A DNA stretch of 60,000 bases from Lingula anatina. Lineage: Eukaryota; Brachiopoda; Lingulata; Lingulida; Lingulidae. Below the pieces are notes generated by a model. It was not told the origin of the DNA and searched no databases. It saw only the letters and a list, made by a program, of their open reading frames with translations. Position 1 is the first letter of the stretch. Each line of letters begins with the position of its first letter. Position numbers and translations under genes: made by a program. The DNA is taken from assembly GCF_001039355.2 (NCBI RefSeq), contig NW_019775417.1, forward strand, positions 72,698-132,697, in the 5' to 3' direction. Shown piece after piece: positions 22,982 through 35,459 of this stretch.

Positions 22982-25475
22982 CCTTGGACATTTAGGACAT
23001 TTCAAATTTCCAGGAAAATTTACTTTTTTTTCAATGTCCAATGCTCATTTTTGTCAATGTCCAATGCTCATAGTTTGATTTTTTTTCATAAACTCCTCTA
23101 TTCCTAAGAACTATTTTTTCCTGAAATGCAATCATATACTGAAGTACTTCTTGATACATGTGAATGCTTAGTTTATTTGCAAATCAAGTATTTATTGCAC
23201 ATCCATTTTTCCTATCACATTTGACATTCAGTGCAACAAATTGAATTTATGCTCACCCTTAGAACCTTCTGACAAATGTTAACAAGTGACAGCTTTTCTT
23301 GCTTCAATGAAAATGATGCAATTCCAAATATTCACTCATTGTAATTTGCCATTGAAATCAATCTGAAAAAACAAGTAAACTGGGGATGGGCAATGATTTT
23401 TCTTTTCAAAAGTCTCAGAAATGTGCCTTGTTCACATCTATATAAACATCCAGTGAACCAAGTCTGAATCTGAAGCTGAACTTTTGCCAGGACACATGTG
23501 TATAGTCATACTGTGTGACAACCAACTTGATTGCCATCAGAGCAGTTAATGTCACTATAATCAAGATGTTATTTGGTCTCTTTAAGATAAGGGTAATTGA
23601 TGGTCCTTTTAAGGTATCCTATCTGAGATTTTAGCACTCAATCAAATTTTCCTGAATTATCTCCTTCTCAAGAACCACTGTCTGACCAACTCAAGCAGTT
23701 GGATTCAATCTTTTAAACCATTTCTAGCTAAATATTTTAGTTCTAAATGCCTGACCAAATGTTTTGGCTGCCCTCTCTTCTTTTTATAGTATCATTCAGA
23801 ATCAAATATCGATATCAGATATTTTCATTGCATTTTTTTTTTTTTTTTTTGCTTTTAATGTCTGAATTGGGAAAGAGTGGTACCCTTGCAGGATATGTAC
23901 TAATACAAAATATGACTATGGTTTATTTTCAAATGTGTATAATATACCTTTAGTAATCAACTAAATATGAACCACATTTTATGCAGGGTCACACTGTTAG
24001 ATCACTATAAAGTATACCGATTTCCAGTCAATTTCTGACACCTGAATTCGGCACATACATTGTATGTAATTTCAATTTCTAACTAAAGAAAGCCCATTTA
24101 TATTGGATTATAATCAATAATGTGTGGGACAGAAATGCGATAAGACAGGCTTCCTATAATTTACACAACAAAATTACAATTATATAAGTGGGTTAATGTT
24201 TGCTAAGTTAAACTGACCAAACCTGGCTGGAAAAAGTTCCTGTAAAGCACATTCAGACAAGAATGACTTTAAACCGGTTTAAGATTGATATAATGCTGTT
24301 ATGTAATCAGGCTATGATAATTGACTAAGCATTCACATGCAGAGGGTACAAAGGAAATCTTTACCAATCTGACCTTATCAAACAGATAGATGCCTCTCTG
24401 CACTAGGCGTATTGAAATTCCTGGCTGAGTAGCCCTTTTTTTCTAACGAAGCAAATTAGACCAATTTTCCTAGGCTTAGGTAGTGCTCATCCAAAGAGAG
24501 TGTAATTCACCTCGACAGCAGTTAGCTCTATCTCTTGGCTGCCCTACATGTAACTGTTGCCGTGAAATAAGTAGCTGCTAAAAGCATCTTTCAACACTGA
24601 ATAGTTTCACATTAGGGGGAATGTGTACAGGGTAACTAATATTATATATATAAATAATTATGTAAATCTCATTGGCACATATGAATTGGGATTCTGAAAT
24701 TTCTGATGCCCAGAGGAATTTATTGGACCCTCATATTCATGTATTTCATAATAAATTTATTATTGTAGTACATTTATATATTTTATAATAACCCTGACTT
24801 AACGAGCACTGCATACATCAATATAATGATACTAGTACAAGATGACAGTATGCACAGGAATTCTGAAACCTAAAACTTTTATAAATTACAAATGCAATTT
24901 AATATTTTTCTTAATAAATGTCACTAAAACATGACTAAAAAGGTAGTTTTAAGAGAATGCTAAACTACATGTTTTTTTTTAAGGATAATGAATGATAATA
25001 TAAAAATAGCATATTTGAAAGAAGTACACTTGCTCAGATCCTATTTATCTTTAAAGGTTGCCTATCATCATAGACTTCTGTTCTTAGAACATGCCCCGTT
25101 TTACTGCATGCAGTCACCTCTTAGAAGGTATAGAAAGCAGTTCAAAGAAGTATACATAACTACATTAAGCCATCCTCGTTCACTTGCTATCACAATTCTT
25201 AAAAAATCACCCTGGGTTTCAGATTGAGTCAACTCTGGTACTCTGTAGCTACTTTCTAAGGAGGAGGGGGGGGGGGGGGCTCACAAAGTTATCAATGAAA
25301 CTCTGGGTTCAGAAGCAAGTGGTAAAGATAATTGCTTTTTCATGAACATGGCCAGTATACCACACATAAACAGGCCAGTTCAAAAAAGGTTATTCTGCCT
25401 GGAATTCTCAGATGATTATAAAATAATATTTGAGTCTCTTGCTCTCTGCCTCCCAACTTTCTCTCTTTTTCTTTG

Positions 25476-25479
<4 letters not shown>

Positions 25480-25511
<32 letters not shown>

Positions 25512-25580
25512 GCCAACCAAAGCATTCTATCTTTATCTTTGCTCCCTGTGCTCCTTCCTCCAACTTCATCTTTTCTTTCT

Positions 25581-25648
<68 letters not shown>
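25480..25648. repeat. Compound (CT)n / (GT)n microsatellite
   Basis: Two (CT)n blocks are separated by unique sequence. The second, at about 25587-25612, runs directly into (GT)n to 25648. The purine-pyrimidine strand bias of the CT tract and the alternating GT tract can adopt non-B DNA. All four open frames here are simple-repeat artefacts. Confidence 0.95.
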
Positions 25649-25651
<3 letters not shown>

Positions 25652-26570
25652 ATGCGCATGTGACCAAAATAGTCAAGGCACATCCAACATTTGGTTAAAT
25701 AATTTCATATCATTATCTAAAACTAACTGAAGAAAGTAAGACATGATTCCACTCACCCTATGCCCGATCTATCTCCCAACTTATTAAAATAATAATAAAA
25801 CTTAATATATGTAGATGTAGGTGGGGCTAAATTTATGGAAACATATCTCAGAGGACACCACTAATCATTTAGATATGATACTAAAATAGTCTACCCTCTG
25901 CCTGCATGGTATTTGTCTTGAAACAGACTAATTAGTAATCCTGGTCTTGTGGCTGTTAAATGAAGTTTGTGTAGGTGTACTTTAGCTCCTGATGAATGAC
26001 CACAGCTAAATGTCACAGGAAGGAAATTGGATATTTGTGGGTGTTTAAATTGGAATATATATATATATATATATATATTTCCACATGAGCACACAGGTTA
26101 CTCTTTTTATTAAAAATCTTTGTTTGGATGACGTAATAATTACCTGCTATCAACTTTTCTACCCCTATATAAGCAAATATCTAAATTGAATATTAATTGA
26201 ACATATAAACAAGGCAGACTGTATTAATAAATATACACGGAAAAACAAAACAACATAAATATTATAAAGGATCAATAAATAAAATAAATATATGAATACA
26301 TAAATAAATAAAATATATGAGGGAAAAATAAAAGTACAGATAAAAACAAGTAAGGTATCTTTGAGACAGTCCTTTATGATGTGGGTGTATAAAGCTATAA
26401 GTCACTGTGACTGAATGAATTAGATAATATACAACATATCACTCATTCCATAACATAATTTTCATTTTAAGATACTTCATATCGTCTCAAAAGTAATACT
26501 TTCTGACTCAAACTCTGCTTTCTCCTTGGCATTTCATATTTCAATTTTCTTCAAGTACAAGAGAAAATAC

Positions 26571-26621
<51 letters not shown>

Positions 26622-26622
26622 C
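26571..26622. repeat. (ATT)n microsatellite
   Basis: About seventeen uninterrupted trinucleotide units. The same ATT unit is used at 47108-47153, 50109-50143 and their allelic partners. Confidence 0.95.
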
Positions 26623-28257
26623 AATAATCAATTAAAAACAATACAAACATTAAACTTGAATACTATTTCTACTCACATCCATAATCAAACTCTTCCAGGC
26701 ACTGTATCTACTGTGTTAATTCTACAAATCTACAGATATGTTTCATTTTCCATTACTCTCCAAGAAACATCAGTTTCTACATTTTTCACTGAGGAGGTAG
26801 ACAATTAACCTATGAATCTAATTTATACTTTGAATGAAATCTTTTCAACTTATCACTTTGAGATGCCCCCCTCTGCTGGCTTCACCCAATCATCTTTGCC
26901 TTGTCTGCCGGCTGAGCTAGACTAATGTTGGCCTGACATTCATCCCAACTTGTGAGTGTGTTATTGCTGAGGCAGAGAGAAGTGAAGAGAAGAAAAGAGA
27001 AGAGAAGAGAAGAGAAGAACAACGGGTCATGCAACATTGCCACAGTCTGTTACCTACATGCAGGCGTGCTTGATCATCATTGAATTTACAGTGGATTTTC
27101 ATGCAGGCTAAATGTACAGACTCAAATTTGGAGTCTCTGAGGAACTAAATTGAAACACGACAGGAAAGAAAACCTAAGTTGTGGATCAAACCCCAATGCA
27201 GTTAAGGTACCAAAGATTAGAGCCAACACATTAAGCAGATAAACTGTCAGAATACCTATTTGTCATAAATCAAGTATAGGAGCCTATGGGGAAGCAAGGG
27301 AGAAGTCAACTTATCACACATTAAAGATATTTGGTAAGGCGCTGACATAAACAATACTGACGAAATGTAACAACATTGACGTTGTCAACTAACAGTCTTG
27401 CTGGTAGATACACAGCACAAACAAACCAGGAGAATATTTCTTTTTTTTATCTATCACTGCCAACAAAGCCTTCCCTGATAACACCTTTACTGTACAGCAA
27501 CAAAGTGGGAGTTTCACTTACGAAAGTAAGAGATACTAGTTTCTAATAACACTTCAAAAAGCTTTTAAAACAATGCCATTAAAAGTAGGCACCGCTGCAC
27601 TGATTTGTGAAAGCGTTAAAAAAACTTTGCCAAGAAAATAATTCCATCACTGTGACTTATAAATAGATATATGACAGCTACATGTATATGGCACCATCAG
27701 TATATGAACAAGGCAAACCAGCATAAATGCTCATATTCAATGTGACTGCTTGTTGGGAAATGTAGTCTCTATGGAACTGTTTATTCATAAGAAGAATTCA
27801 CTTGGGCTATAGTGAGAAACAGTTTGGTACCACATTCAAGGAAGCAAGGAATACATACTGTAGGTATTGGCATCCTTGTATTGCAATATTAACCAGTAAA
27901 TACAAGTAAGAAGGGGGTGGGAGGACTTTGGGATAGGGCTTATACAAAATCACCCTTTTGGTCAGGAAAAGGTCTGTTTTGGATCAAAATCTGATCTAGG
28001 TTTTGTGCCATCATGGTAAAAAGGTCAACTTTTTTTCAGAAAAAAAGACCTCTCTCCCTTCAAAATGCTAATTACAGGCCTGAATGAAGTTCAAAGCTTT
28101 AAGTGTTACAGATGTGTTTTAACCCTTGCACTGTTCACAGGTACATGAGAAGGTACCCAGGTACCATGGAATGTATATTATAAGGTAAATTTGGAAGAAG
28201 TGTTTTAATAGCTAGGCTAATAAAATTAAGAGATAATGCTGTGAGATAACACTTAAA

Positions 28258-28420
28258 CAGGCCTGTAGGTAGAGGGATATGGGGGAAGGGGGGATAGAAT
28301 GACCAGGGAAAGGTCCATGCTTAAGTGAGAATCATTTTGGATCTATGCCATTAAAGATAAATGTAGATGTTGCAGTAAAGACACTACTTTTTCACCCCCC
28401 CCCCCCCCTTTGAAATAGCT
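28258..28420. mobile_element. Possible degraded relative of the 18528 element
   Basis: It begins AGGCCTGTAGGTAGAGGG, close to the AGGCCTGTAGCCAG end of 18528-18680, and carries 'gggaaaggtcca' and a run of 14 C. The right end is not clearly conserved. A second similar purine-rich stretch lies just upstream at 27900-28080, ending 'attacaggcctg'. Confidence 0.35.
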
Positions 28421-29000
28421 TTCTAAGAATGTCCTGCTTCAGATACCATGATAGTTTTTTTTTTTATTTCCATTTGTGCTGGTTGTAATATATCAGAAAG
28501 AATGCAGTCTGTGATACAAATCATATAAATTATGAAGAAAATTTGGATGTCTTACAGAATGCTATAGAAGCATTATAAGAAAAAAGCATTTTTATTTTTT
28601 GGCTCTAGCCAAAATGAGCCACAGGGCTTGGAAGACGTCAAAAATTCTATTGTAAGATTTCCAAAAAGAAAATTATATATTTCCTTTATGGGCAGATGTC
28701 AAAAATTCTTTTGTTAGATTTCCCCCAGAATATCATCCTTTATGAATCCACCTGAATTGGTACAAACAAGTAACAGTAACTAGGTAGAAGTGGTTGTTAT
28801 TCCATTGATTGCATCATTTTTTAATGATGAACTTAGTCTTCATATAATAATAATAATAATAATAATATACCTGTCACCATGAGATGAGATATTGTATAAA
28901 ATAAATATGTCATCTGGTGCAGAATGGGAAGTGCCTGGGATCTATATATGTTTGAATGTGCCCTTTTGTCACCATGAACTTCATCTTCATAATAATATAT

Positions 29001-29306
29001 ATTTTACGTGTGTGTGTGCATGCGTGTGTGTGTGTGTGCATGCGTGTGTGTGTGTATGTGTGTGTGCATGCGTGTGTGTGTGTGTGTGCATATGTGTGTA
29101 TGTATGCGTGTGTGCATATGTGTGTGTGCATGCATGTGTGCGTGTGTGCATATGTGTGTGTGTGTTTGTGTATGTATATGTGTGTGTGTGTATATGTGTG
29201 TGTATGTATGTGTGTGTGTTCATGTGTGTGTGTGTGTGCATATGTGTGTGTATGTATGTGTGTGTGTGTTTGTATTTGTGTGTGTGCGTGTGTGTGTGTG
29301 TGTGTA
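29001..29306. repeat. 306-bp TG-rich alternating purine-pyrimidine tract
   Basis: A nearly unbroken alternation of TG with TGCATG, TGCATATG and TATG interruptions. It is the longest simple tract in the window and would be expected to favour left-handed Z-DNA. Open frames on both strands run right through it, producing Cys/Val or His/Thr strings; these are not genes. Confidence 0.9.
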
Positions 29307-29651
29307 AAGGAAAGAAGAAATTGTTCAATGATAGCTGCTAGGTGCAACACTGATTGCATCTTCATTAAGAACAGAGAACAAAATGGATGACAAAAATGGT
29401 GTCTGTATGTGGTCATTGTTGAAAACCCGCAGTATCACATGATCATCTGTGTTCAATGTACCCATACATTTTAATCCCACAAATGTTATCAGAGAATTCA
29501 TCAGCTGGATCCAAAGTGAACATTTGTCCATTTCTTCATAATAACATGCCCTCCCCCCAAACTTTCAAATAGGTGGTTACAGATCTGACAATTTACAGGT
29601 TTGTTCCTTCGAGAAGCGAGTTAACTTGGATAGGTCTCTTCACCAGACTAA

Positions 29652-29866
29652 GACCCCATTCCCACAAATTTTAGATCGATCTATCCCTGTGGGGAGTCTC
29701 ATTAGATTACTGTCAGCTTAGCCGGCTTAAGTGTCTGTCCTGCCTACTAAAAGCTGTAAGTGGGTACTTACCTATCGTGTACGCTCGGCTGACTGCAATT
29801 TAGCATGAGCTCCCAGGGAGTTAGGTCAATCCGGATGGATCGATCTAAATCTCTGGGAATGCACTC
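29652..29866. mobile_element. 215-bp Harbinger-like MITE, copy 2
   Basis: Starts GACCCCATTCCCACAAATTT and ends with the inverse form 'ctctgggaatgcactc'. TAA flanks it at 29649-29651 and 29867-29869. It has the same internal landmarks as 17080-17294 and exactly the same length, with substitutions but no net indel. TAA is the canonical PIF/Harbinger target. Confidence 0.85.
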
Positions 29867-29869
29867 TAA

Positions 29870-32010
29870 GATTTAAGTTTGTTGAATGTCATATTTTCTG
29901 GCTTTTTGTACTGATCTGCTGCAGTAATTGTAATCCTGACGCGCAAATCTCATAAATAATAATAATAATAATAATAATCTTCCTATCAAATGGCAGAAAA
30001 AATGCTGTTTTTTGAAAATTCTTTTTCCTTTGTACCTTTAAATCACTATGCACAGACATGAAGTTCACAACCTGACATCTATCAGATGATGACAGATGAC
30101 AGTGCTAACAGTCAAACTAATTACAGCATCATCATTAGTTACATATGACAGAATACCCCTTCAAGGCACCACATCACTGAATGAACTTATGAAGAAACAA
30201 GCACCTCCATGCAGCATAAACAAGCTACACAATTCATCTACTGTGCTCTGAATTTTAGCTGTTGTTCGATGATCGAAATAATCATTCTGTTTAATTTGCA
30301 TGGACTGAGAATTTCATAAAAGAGCTACTCTGTGTAAGATAAAGTGCCCCTCTAACCATAAGATTATGGGTAATTACATACTAGAAATATACATTTCAAG
30401 CTTTTTCTTCTATCCTATATCTTTAGTTATTTCACAATGCAAAACTATCTGTTTCTTAAGTGAATGTAACTGAAGTGTTCGAATCCCTATACTCGACCAT
30501 TCAGAATTTTCTATAATCTATTTTCTTGCAATAAAAAAGGCAAGACTATCTTGACGTCATACTAGTTATGTAAATTCTAGCACATGTTTCAGGACAAACT
30601 GCAGCAGGTATCTGTTATGCTTTTCACACAGCAAAACTAATCCTAAGGGTCTTTTACAAATTGATGTTTATATCAATGACGTAAGCTTGATCCTCCCAAC
30701 AGCATAATAGATAAGCTTACCAATATTTTTTCCCTGAAAGCCGTCATGTGATAAATAAGTTTGCAGTGGGACAATGGGGTATGTTTACACAAGAACCACT
30801 TGGGACCAATAGTTGGTCTTATTTGTTTTTTCAGACAACCTGATTATAGGACAATATATTACACCTAAGTAATTTTTATTTCTCCATTCTGCATGTAAAT
30901 CCTCTCAGAAAAAAATTATATACTAAAAACAAAAACTTGCATTCTTGATATAAAGTACCAACAGAAATGCCACCAGTTTGATAGAGGGTATGAGACATTC
31001 CAGAGAGGAATCACTCCAGTTGTTTTATGACACTAGTTATCCCAAGGTCCAGTTCAAAGCATTTCTTGTCTGAACTCACCCACTGTCTGCCACAGTGTCA
31101 TTATGTAACTGAAATTACCAAATCACTGACAGCAAGCCTGTACAGTTTTAATAAGGACACTATTTGTATCTATAGGAATGCAACTTGCTCATCACTTTCA
31201 TCAATCTTATGGAAATTGCTGATGGAGTTTGGACTTATTATTTTCATCAATTTTACGGTAATTATTCATGGAATCAGGATTTGACACAGCATGGCTGAGT
31301 TTAAAAAAATGCCCTTTTTTTTTCAAGATAATCCCTTTACCAAACTTTGCTTGATTCATCCCTGCACTTGGATCCATTGTTGTATACCAGTTTAAAATAA
31401 TTTAAATACTTTTGCATATTTTCCATAACATTTAGACATTTAGATCATCATGTCTTCCTGTACGTATGAGAAGGAAATGCCAACATCAGGTATTTTTATG
31501 AAAGGATTTTTAAAAATAATTCCTGAGGTCTGAATTGGGGCAGCATTAAGACACCATGCAGGATATGTAGATATATAAAAAATATGGCATTGGGACAGTT
31601 TCAAACATGGATAGTATGCATACCATGATGCATTATTTTAGCAGTTCTTATTGGTAATTTACAACAAAGTCTCCCAGCGTCAGATCAACCTAATTAGCTT
31701 TTCAAAATAAGGGTTCATTAAATATTAATATAGCCTTACGTCAGATATACATGTATAATATTATCGAAATATGACCTCAAAATATGATGAACTAGAAAAA
31801 GACTCAGACAGGAAAGACCTCTATCAAGGCAGTTTAATTCTCATTGTTGATTAATAAATGAATAAAGGATTGGAATTCCCTATTTATGACCTAACAGGAT
31901 TTCCTGAAAATTTTATTAAAATCCATCAAGTAAACTTTTTGAGTAAGGCTCTAAACAAGAAGAGAACACCATAACCTCCACAGCAGTAAAATCACAGTGA
32001 GAGATGTGTC
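29870..32010. other. Noncoding stretch
   Basis: Contains an (AAT)n tract at about 29956-29980 and otherwise unique AT-rich sequence. A minus-strand segment at about 31071-31099 has an AG acceptor and a GTGAGT donor around 29 nt, but two frames are open and it is too short to claim. No other feature was seen. Confidence 0.5.
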
Positions 32011-32013
32011 AGA

Positions 32014-32230
32014 GGGGCCATTTAGAATGAGAAGAGCCGAGTGCTAGCTGGTCCACGGCCTACATGACAGGAACACCGCTTAATCCTGAAACGATATCTC
32101 CGCCTCTTTCATGCCTACTCATGCATCGTCTCTACGGGGGCACAGTAATAAAATCTGGGCTCAATTCGACCGGTCGAGGGACCAGCTGAGGACCAGCTAA
32201 CACTCGGCTCTTCTCATTCTGAATGGTCAC
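32014..32230. mobile_element. Harbinger-like MITE with AGA target duplication
   Basis: A 217-bp element begins GGGGCCATTTAGAATGAGAA and ends with the inverse 'ctcattctgaatggtcac'; TIR symmetry extends through GAGCCGAGTGCTAGCTGGTCC. AGA flanks both ends (32011-32013, 32231-32233), or CAGAG if read as 5 bp. Its end resembles that of 11796-12036 (GGGGCCATT.AGAAT), but the interior differs, so it is a sister family. A piece of the same arm, CTCGGCTCTTCTCA, occurs at about 12268. Confidence 0.8.
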
Positions 32231-32337
32231 AGAGACGAGTTGAGAGGCAAAGAATGCCAATCTTGTCAATTTATATTTTCATTTTTATGAACAATATACA
32301 GCTTTAAAAATCCACTTGCCCATTGGGACTGTTTTAA

Positions 32338-32553
32338 GGGCTCATTTCCAATGAAACTATTGTTCTACATAGATTGGTCCAACTCCACGAGGACTTTTGC
32401 TGAATGTAATCATATCAACAGTCTAACATGCCTCCTCTTGTGTTGAGTAGAATATGGAAAAACTGGTGATTATAAAAGTATGTTGGCTGCAAGGGTCCAT
32501 GCAGAGTTGGATCGATCCACAATAGAATGAAAGTTTCATTTGGGAATGTGCCC
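32338..32553. mobile_element. Degraded MITE related to 42690 element
   Basis: Outer ends GGGCTCATTTCCAATGAAAC and the inverse of 'tttcatttgggaatgtgccc' pair imperfectly. Inside are TACATAGATTGG, GAGGACTTTTGCTGAATG and GCAGAGTTGGATCGATCC, also found in order in 42690-42944. No matching target duplication remains. Confidence 0.6.
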
Positions 32554-33466
32554 ACATTATCTAATAGGCTGAGAGTATATACTAGTGAAAATATCACAAA
32601 CTGGTTCTTACATATAAATACAAATAAGTGCTATTTATAAGAAAAATTCGTAAGATATTTGACTGATTTATTAAAAAATAATATTCATATTGTAAACATT
32701 ACCAAGAAATTGGCTAAATATATCATCAATGGACAAGAAATGTTGCTACACCAGTGTCAAAATATTGCAATACCTGTCAGCAAATGTGAATATGAGCACA
32801 GAAATTATCAAGCACATTTCCATGTCTGACAGAAAAAAAATAATGATTAATGAGCATCTATAATAGACTTCAGTCAATGAGTGAACATATCAGGAATGGC
32901 TATGTTTTATATTATAAATAAATTCTCACCCAATTTCAATAACTGTCAATAATATAACCATGAGGTTGAACCTCCCAGAGTATTGCTGTAATCTAATAGA
33001 AAATATTCCAATTCCGCAAGTAATCATTGCCAATATGTGGGATACTTTATAATTGTGGGGGTTCCTTAAGTGTAGCAAAGAAATCTCTTGGGGTTCCATC
33101 TTAAGTGCCATGGTGTTAAAAAGAATCTTGCCCACACTACAGAAACATCTCACAGTTGCTTCAGGAATATCACAACATAAGCATACGGTAATTTCTCATT
33201 ATATTCATAAAAAAAAAAAAAAAAAAGTATTTTTCCAAAGACCAAGTTTTGCAAGAAATAATAAGAAATGCTGATTAAACAGTTTAAAAGTCAGTTGATG
33301 ACTATGGTTTCAAAGATTTTTGTGTGAGTAATTAAAATGATAAATTGTAAAAAAAAAATCAAATTAAAGTGAAAGTATTTGAACATTTCCAGTAATTACC
33401 ATACCTGTTGTCTTCTGGCAATTGTGTACAACACTCCATATCAGCTGAACCAGGAGTTAATTACAC
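32554..33466. other. Noncoding stretch
   Basis: AT-rich sequence with an A-run at about 33210-33226. A minus-strand 40-nt segment around 33410-33450 has AG and GTATGG boundaries but two open frames. Nothing firmer is visible. Confidence 0.45.
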
Positions 33467-33622
33467 ATCAGGCCCAAAGCAAGTCATTTCAAAGGGGGAT
33501 TCTTTTTCTGAGAAAGTGCACCTTTTACCAAGAAACCATCATGTGCGTAGATAAAAATTTTATCCAGACTGGACCTTTTCCAGGCAAAAGGAGCGATTCA
33601 TTCAAACCCTCCCCCTGGCTAT
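33467..33622. mobile_element. Diverged relative of the 18528 element
   Basis: Shared landmarks with 18528-18680, in order: 'tttcaaaggggg', 'attctttttct', an AAAGTG(C/G)ACCTT block, 'tggaccttttcc' and 'cccctggcta'. The outer GCCTGTAG termini have decayed. The plus-strand open frame covering 33379-33792 runs through this repeat and is discounted. Confidence 0.5.
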
Positions 33623-34037
33623 GGTTGGTTAATGCCCAAAAAATGCTTAATAAATATGTAATTCTGAAATGTGCATATAACTCATTGACAACAAAAAAGA
33701 ATCGCTATTTCTTTTCTTTTTTTTTTTTTTTTTTTTGTCACCATGTCATGATGAAATCTACAATTCGTAACAAAGAAATAAAGATAATTTAACAGCAACC
33801 ATACAGATCGGTAAATATTGGATGAGAAAAGAAGAAAATAGTCATTTAACAGCAAGAAATTAATCAGATAAACTTAGACTATTTTAACACTTTTTTTCTC
33901 CCAATGGACATGGAAAGAGATTATAAGAAGGATAAAACTAACAGAAATGAGATTTTTCTTGAAAAACTTAGATATCTATCTATCGTGTCCACAGTTAGCG
34001 CACTACACTGGGGTCCAACCTGATATTTCAATTACAG

Positions 34038-34205
34038 TAACCACTTTCGACAAAAACCCAATAACATAGCGCTGGGACCTAGGCATCACGAATTCTGCAG
34101 TAATTCCAGAAACGTGTTGATTAAGATATCCAAACCTCCTGAGACTTCCACTGGGTCTGGAGGAACTGGAGGGTTTATTGGATTACATGCAGTGTATGCA
34201 ATCAG
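34038..34205 (+). CDS. Exon resembling the C-terminal half of a CUB domain
   Basis: A pyrimidine-rich acceptor 'gatatttcaattacag' is followed by an open frame without ATG. After a one-base codon remainder it begins NHFRQKPNNIALGPRHHEFC and continues with SNSRNVLIKIS, then GSGGTGGFIGLHAVYAI. A cysteine followed by a beta-strand and ending GGF-x-(5)-VYAI matches the closing strands of CUB domains, extracellular modules of receptors and proteases. This is pattern recognition, not an alignment. The donor CAG|GTATAG at 34206 gives a symmetric 168-nt exon (phase 2 at both ends). If unspliced, the frame ends RYRRRQNST and TAG at 34233, making it a terminal exon. The opposite strand is also open for 59 codons but lacks comparable motifs. 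No N-terminal CUB exon was found upstream. Confidence 0.5.
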
Positions 34206-35340
34206 GTATAGACGGAGACAAAACTCCACCTAGGGACAATTAAAATGAAGGAAAGACATGAATTTGTGCGCAGGGATGTAAAACTGAAAAAAAGATAAAT
34301 ACATGGGTGCATTTGCCAATTTTCTTGTCCTACAATTGTGAACTAAATAACGCACATATGACCTCTCTCTTCCCATCTCTCTACCTCCTCCCCATTTTTC
34401 TCTTTTTATCTCTCCTCCTTTGTCTCTCTCCCTTTCTCTAATTTGTTCTTTTTATCTCTGCTCCCTCCTTCTCTCACTTTGCATGTATACGCAAATATGT
34501 GTATATGCATTTGGTTTAATATACATGTTTAACTAGCATACCAACAATATTTATTAAACCTCTTGTGCTAGGTCATTAAAAAAGAAGCATAACAAAACCT
34601 GGGTAGTATTCTTTCTTCAATTACCAGTGAGACACAGTCGCACTGCATCCAAACAAATTAGCAACGCTCATCAGTATCCCCTTTGTCATCTTTGATTTTA
34701 CTATTTCCTTTTCAATATGCCAATTAGGGCCCGAAGACACGCATGCGAGCATGCATGCAGGTAATTTAATATGGCACAACTCTCTCTTGTTACGGCTTAA
34801 CTCTTGAGTTACTTGAACAGAATACAAAAACTCTTAGACTGGCTATAGCTTTAATTTGACTTTACCACACTGACTACAGGCTATAGCTTTAGTTTGACTT
34901 TAGCACACTGACTACAGTGTTAGAAGTAGAATATACATGAGATGACTTACGTCAAGCTTGTAAAAAACTTTGCTTACTAAAGAACTTCTACAACTTTATC
35001 TTAAGGTTAACAGCCAGTTTTTTAGCCTCAATTTTAATTCCTCTTAGTTTGCAGAGATATAAAGCTGCTATCTTTTTCCTATACTATCAAGACAGGAAAG
35101 ACCTGCAGCATAAGATAGAGACACATTCTATACATATATTGTATTTACACAACACTCTTATGTTATTTTCAGAGGAGGAATGATCAAAAGATTTTGTCTA
35201 AAATAAAACATGAATGAAGAGATGACTGTGTACGTGCGTGCATGTATGTGTGTGTTTGTATGTATGTGTGTCTGTCGGTGTGTGTGTGCACATGCATGTA
35301 TCTATCGTGTATTTATGAAAATAAACCTGCCTGTGCAGAG

Positions 35341-35459
35341 GTGTTTGTATGCATGCTCAGGTACGTACATGTATGCATAGGTGTTTGTATGCATGCTCAG
35401 GTACGTACATGTATGCATAGGTGTTTGTATGCATGCTCAGGTACGTACATGTATGCATT
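35341..35459. repeat. 40-bp minisatellite, three copies
   Basis: Three essentially identical 40-bp units, each beginning GTGTTTGTATGCATGCTCAG, stand back to back; the last is one base short or altered at its end. Units contain alternating purine-pyrimidine motifs (GCATGC, GTACGTAC, ATGTATGCAT). Identity between units implies recent expansion. Confidence 0.95.

Larger units (their letters stand above)
22064..29000. other. Long noncoding stretch rich in simple repeats
   Basis: No supported gene in about 7 kb. Simple repeats include (CA)n at 22948-22978, a 17-G run at about 25264-25280, CT-rich DNA at 25436-25512, adjoining (CT)n and (GT)n at 25587-25648, (AT)n at 26057-26078, (ATT)n at 26571-26622, (GAAGA)n at 26978-27017 and (AAT)n at 28847-28866. 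A short direct repeat with core GTCAAAAATTCT occurs near 28638 and 28698. Open frames in these tracts encode only periodic low-complexity peptides. Confidence 0.6.

Noticed and set aside
24511-24577. Minus-strand 67-nt exon candidate between a CTTTTAG acceptor and GAG|GTGAAT donor
   Set aside because: The plus strand of the same segment is also open with a cysteine-rich reading, the piece is short, and no partner exon was found.
25340-25730. Overlapping open frames of 61-118 codons
   Set aside because: They run through (CT)n and (GT)n microsatellites on both strands and have no non-repetitive coding core.
28892-29416. Open frames of 99-168 codons on both strands
   Set aside because: They are translations of the TG-rich simple repeat (Cys/Val or His/Thr strings) and occur in several frames at once.
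30470-30500. GTTCGAATCC, resembling a tRNA B box
   Set aside because: No A box, acceptor stem or anticodon arm can be drawn upstream at the right spacing.
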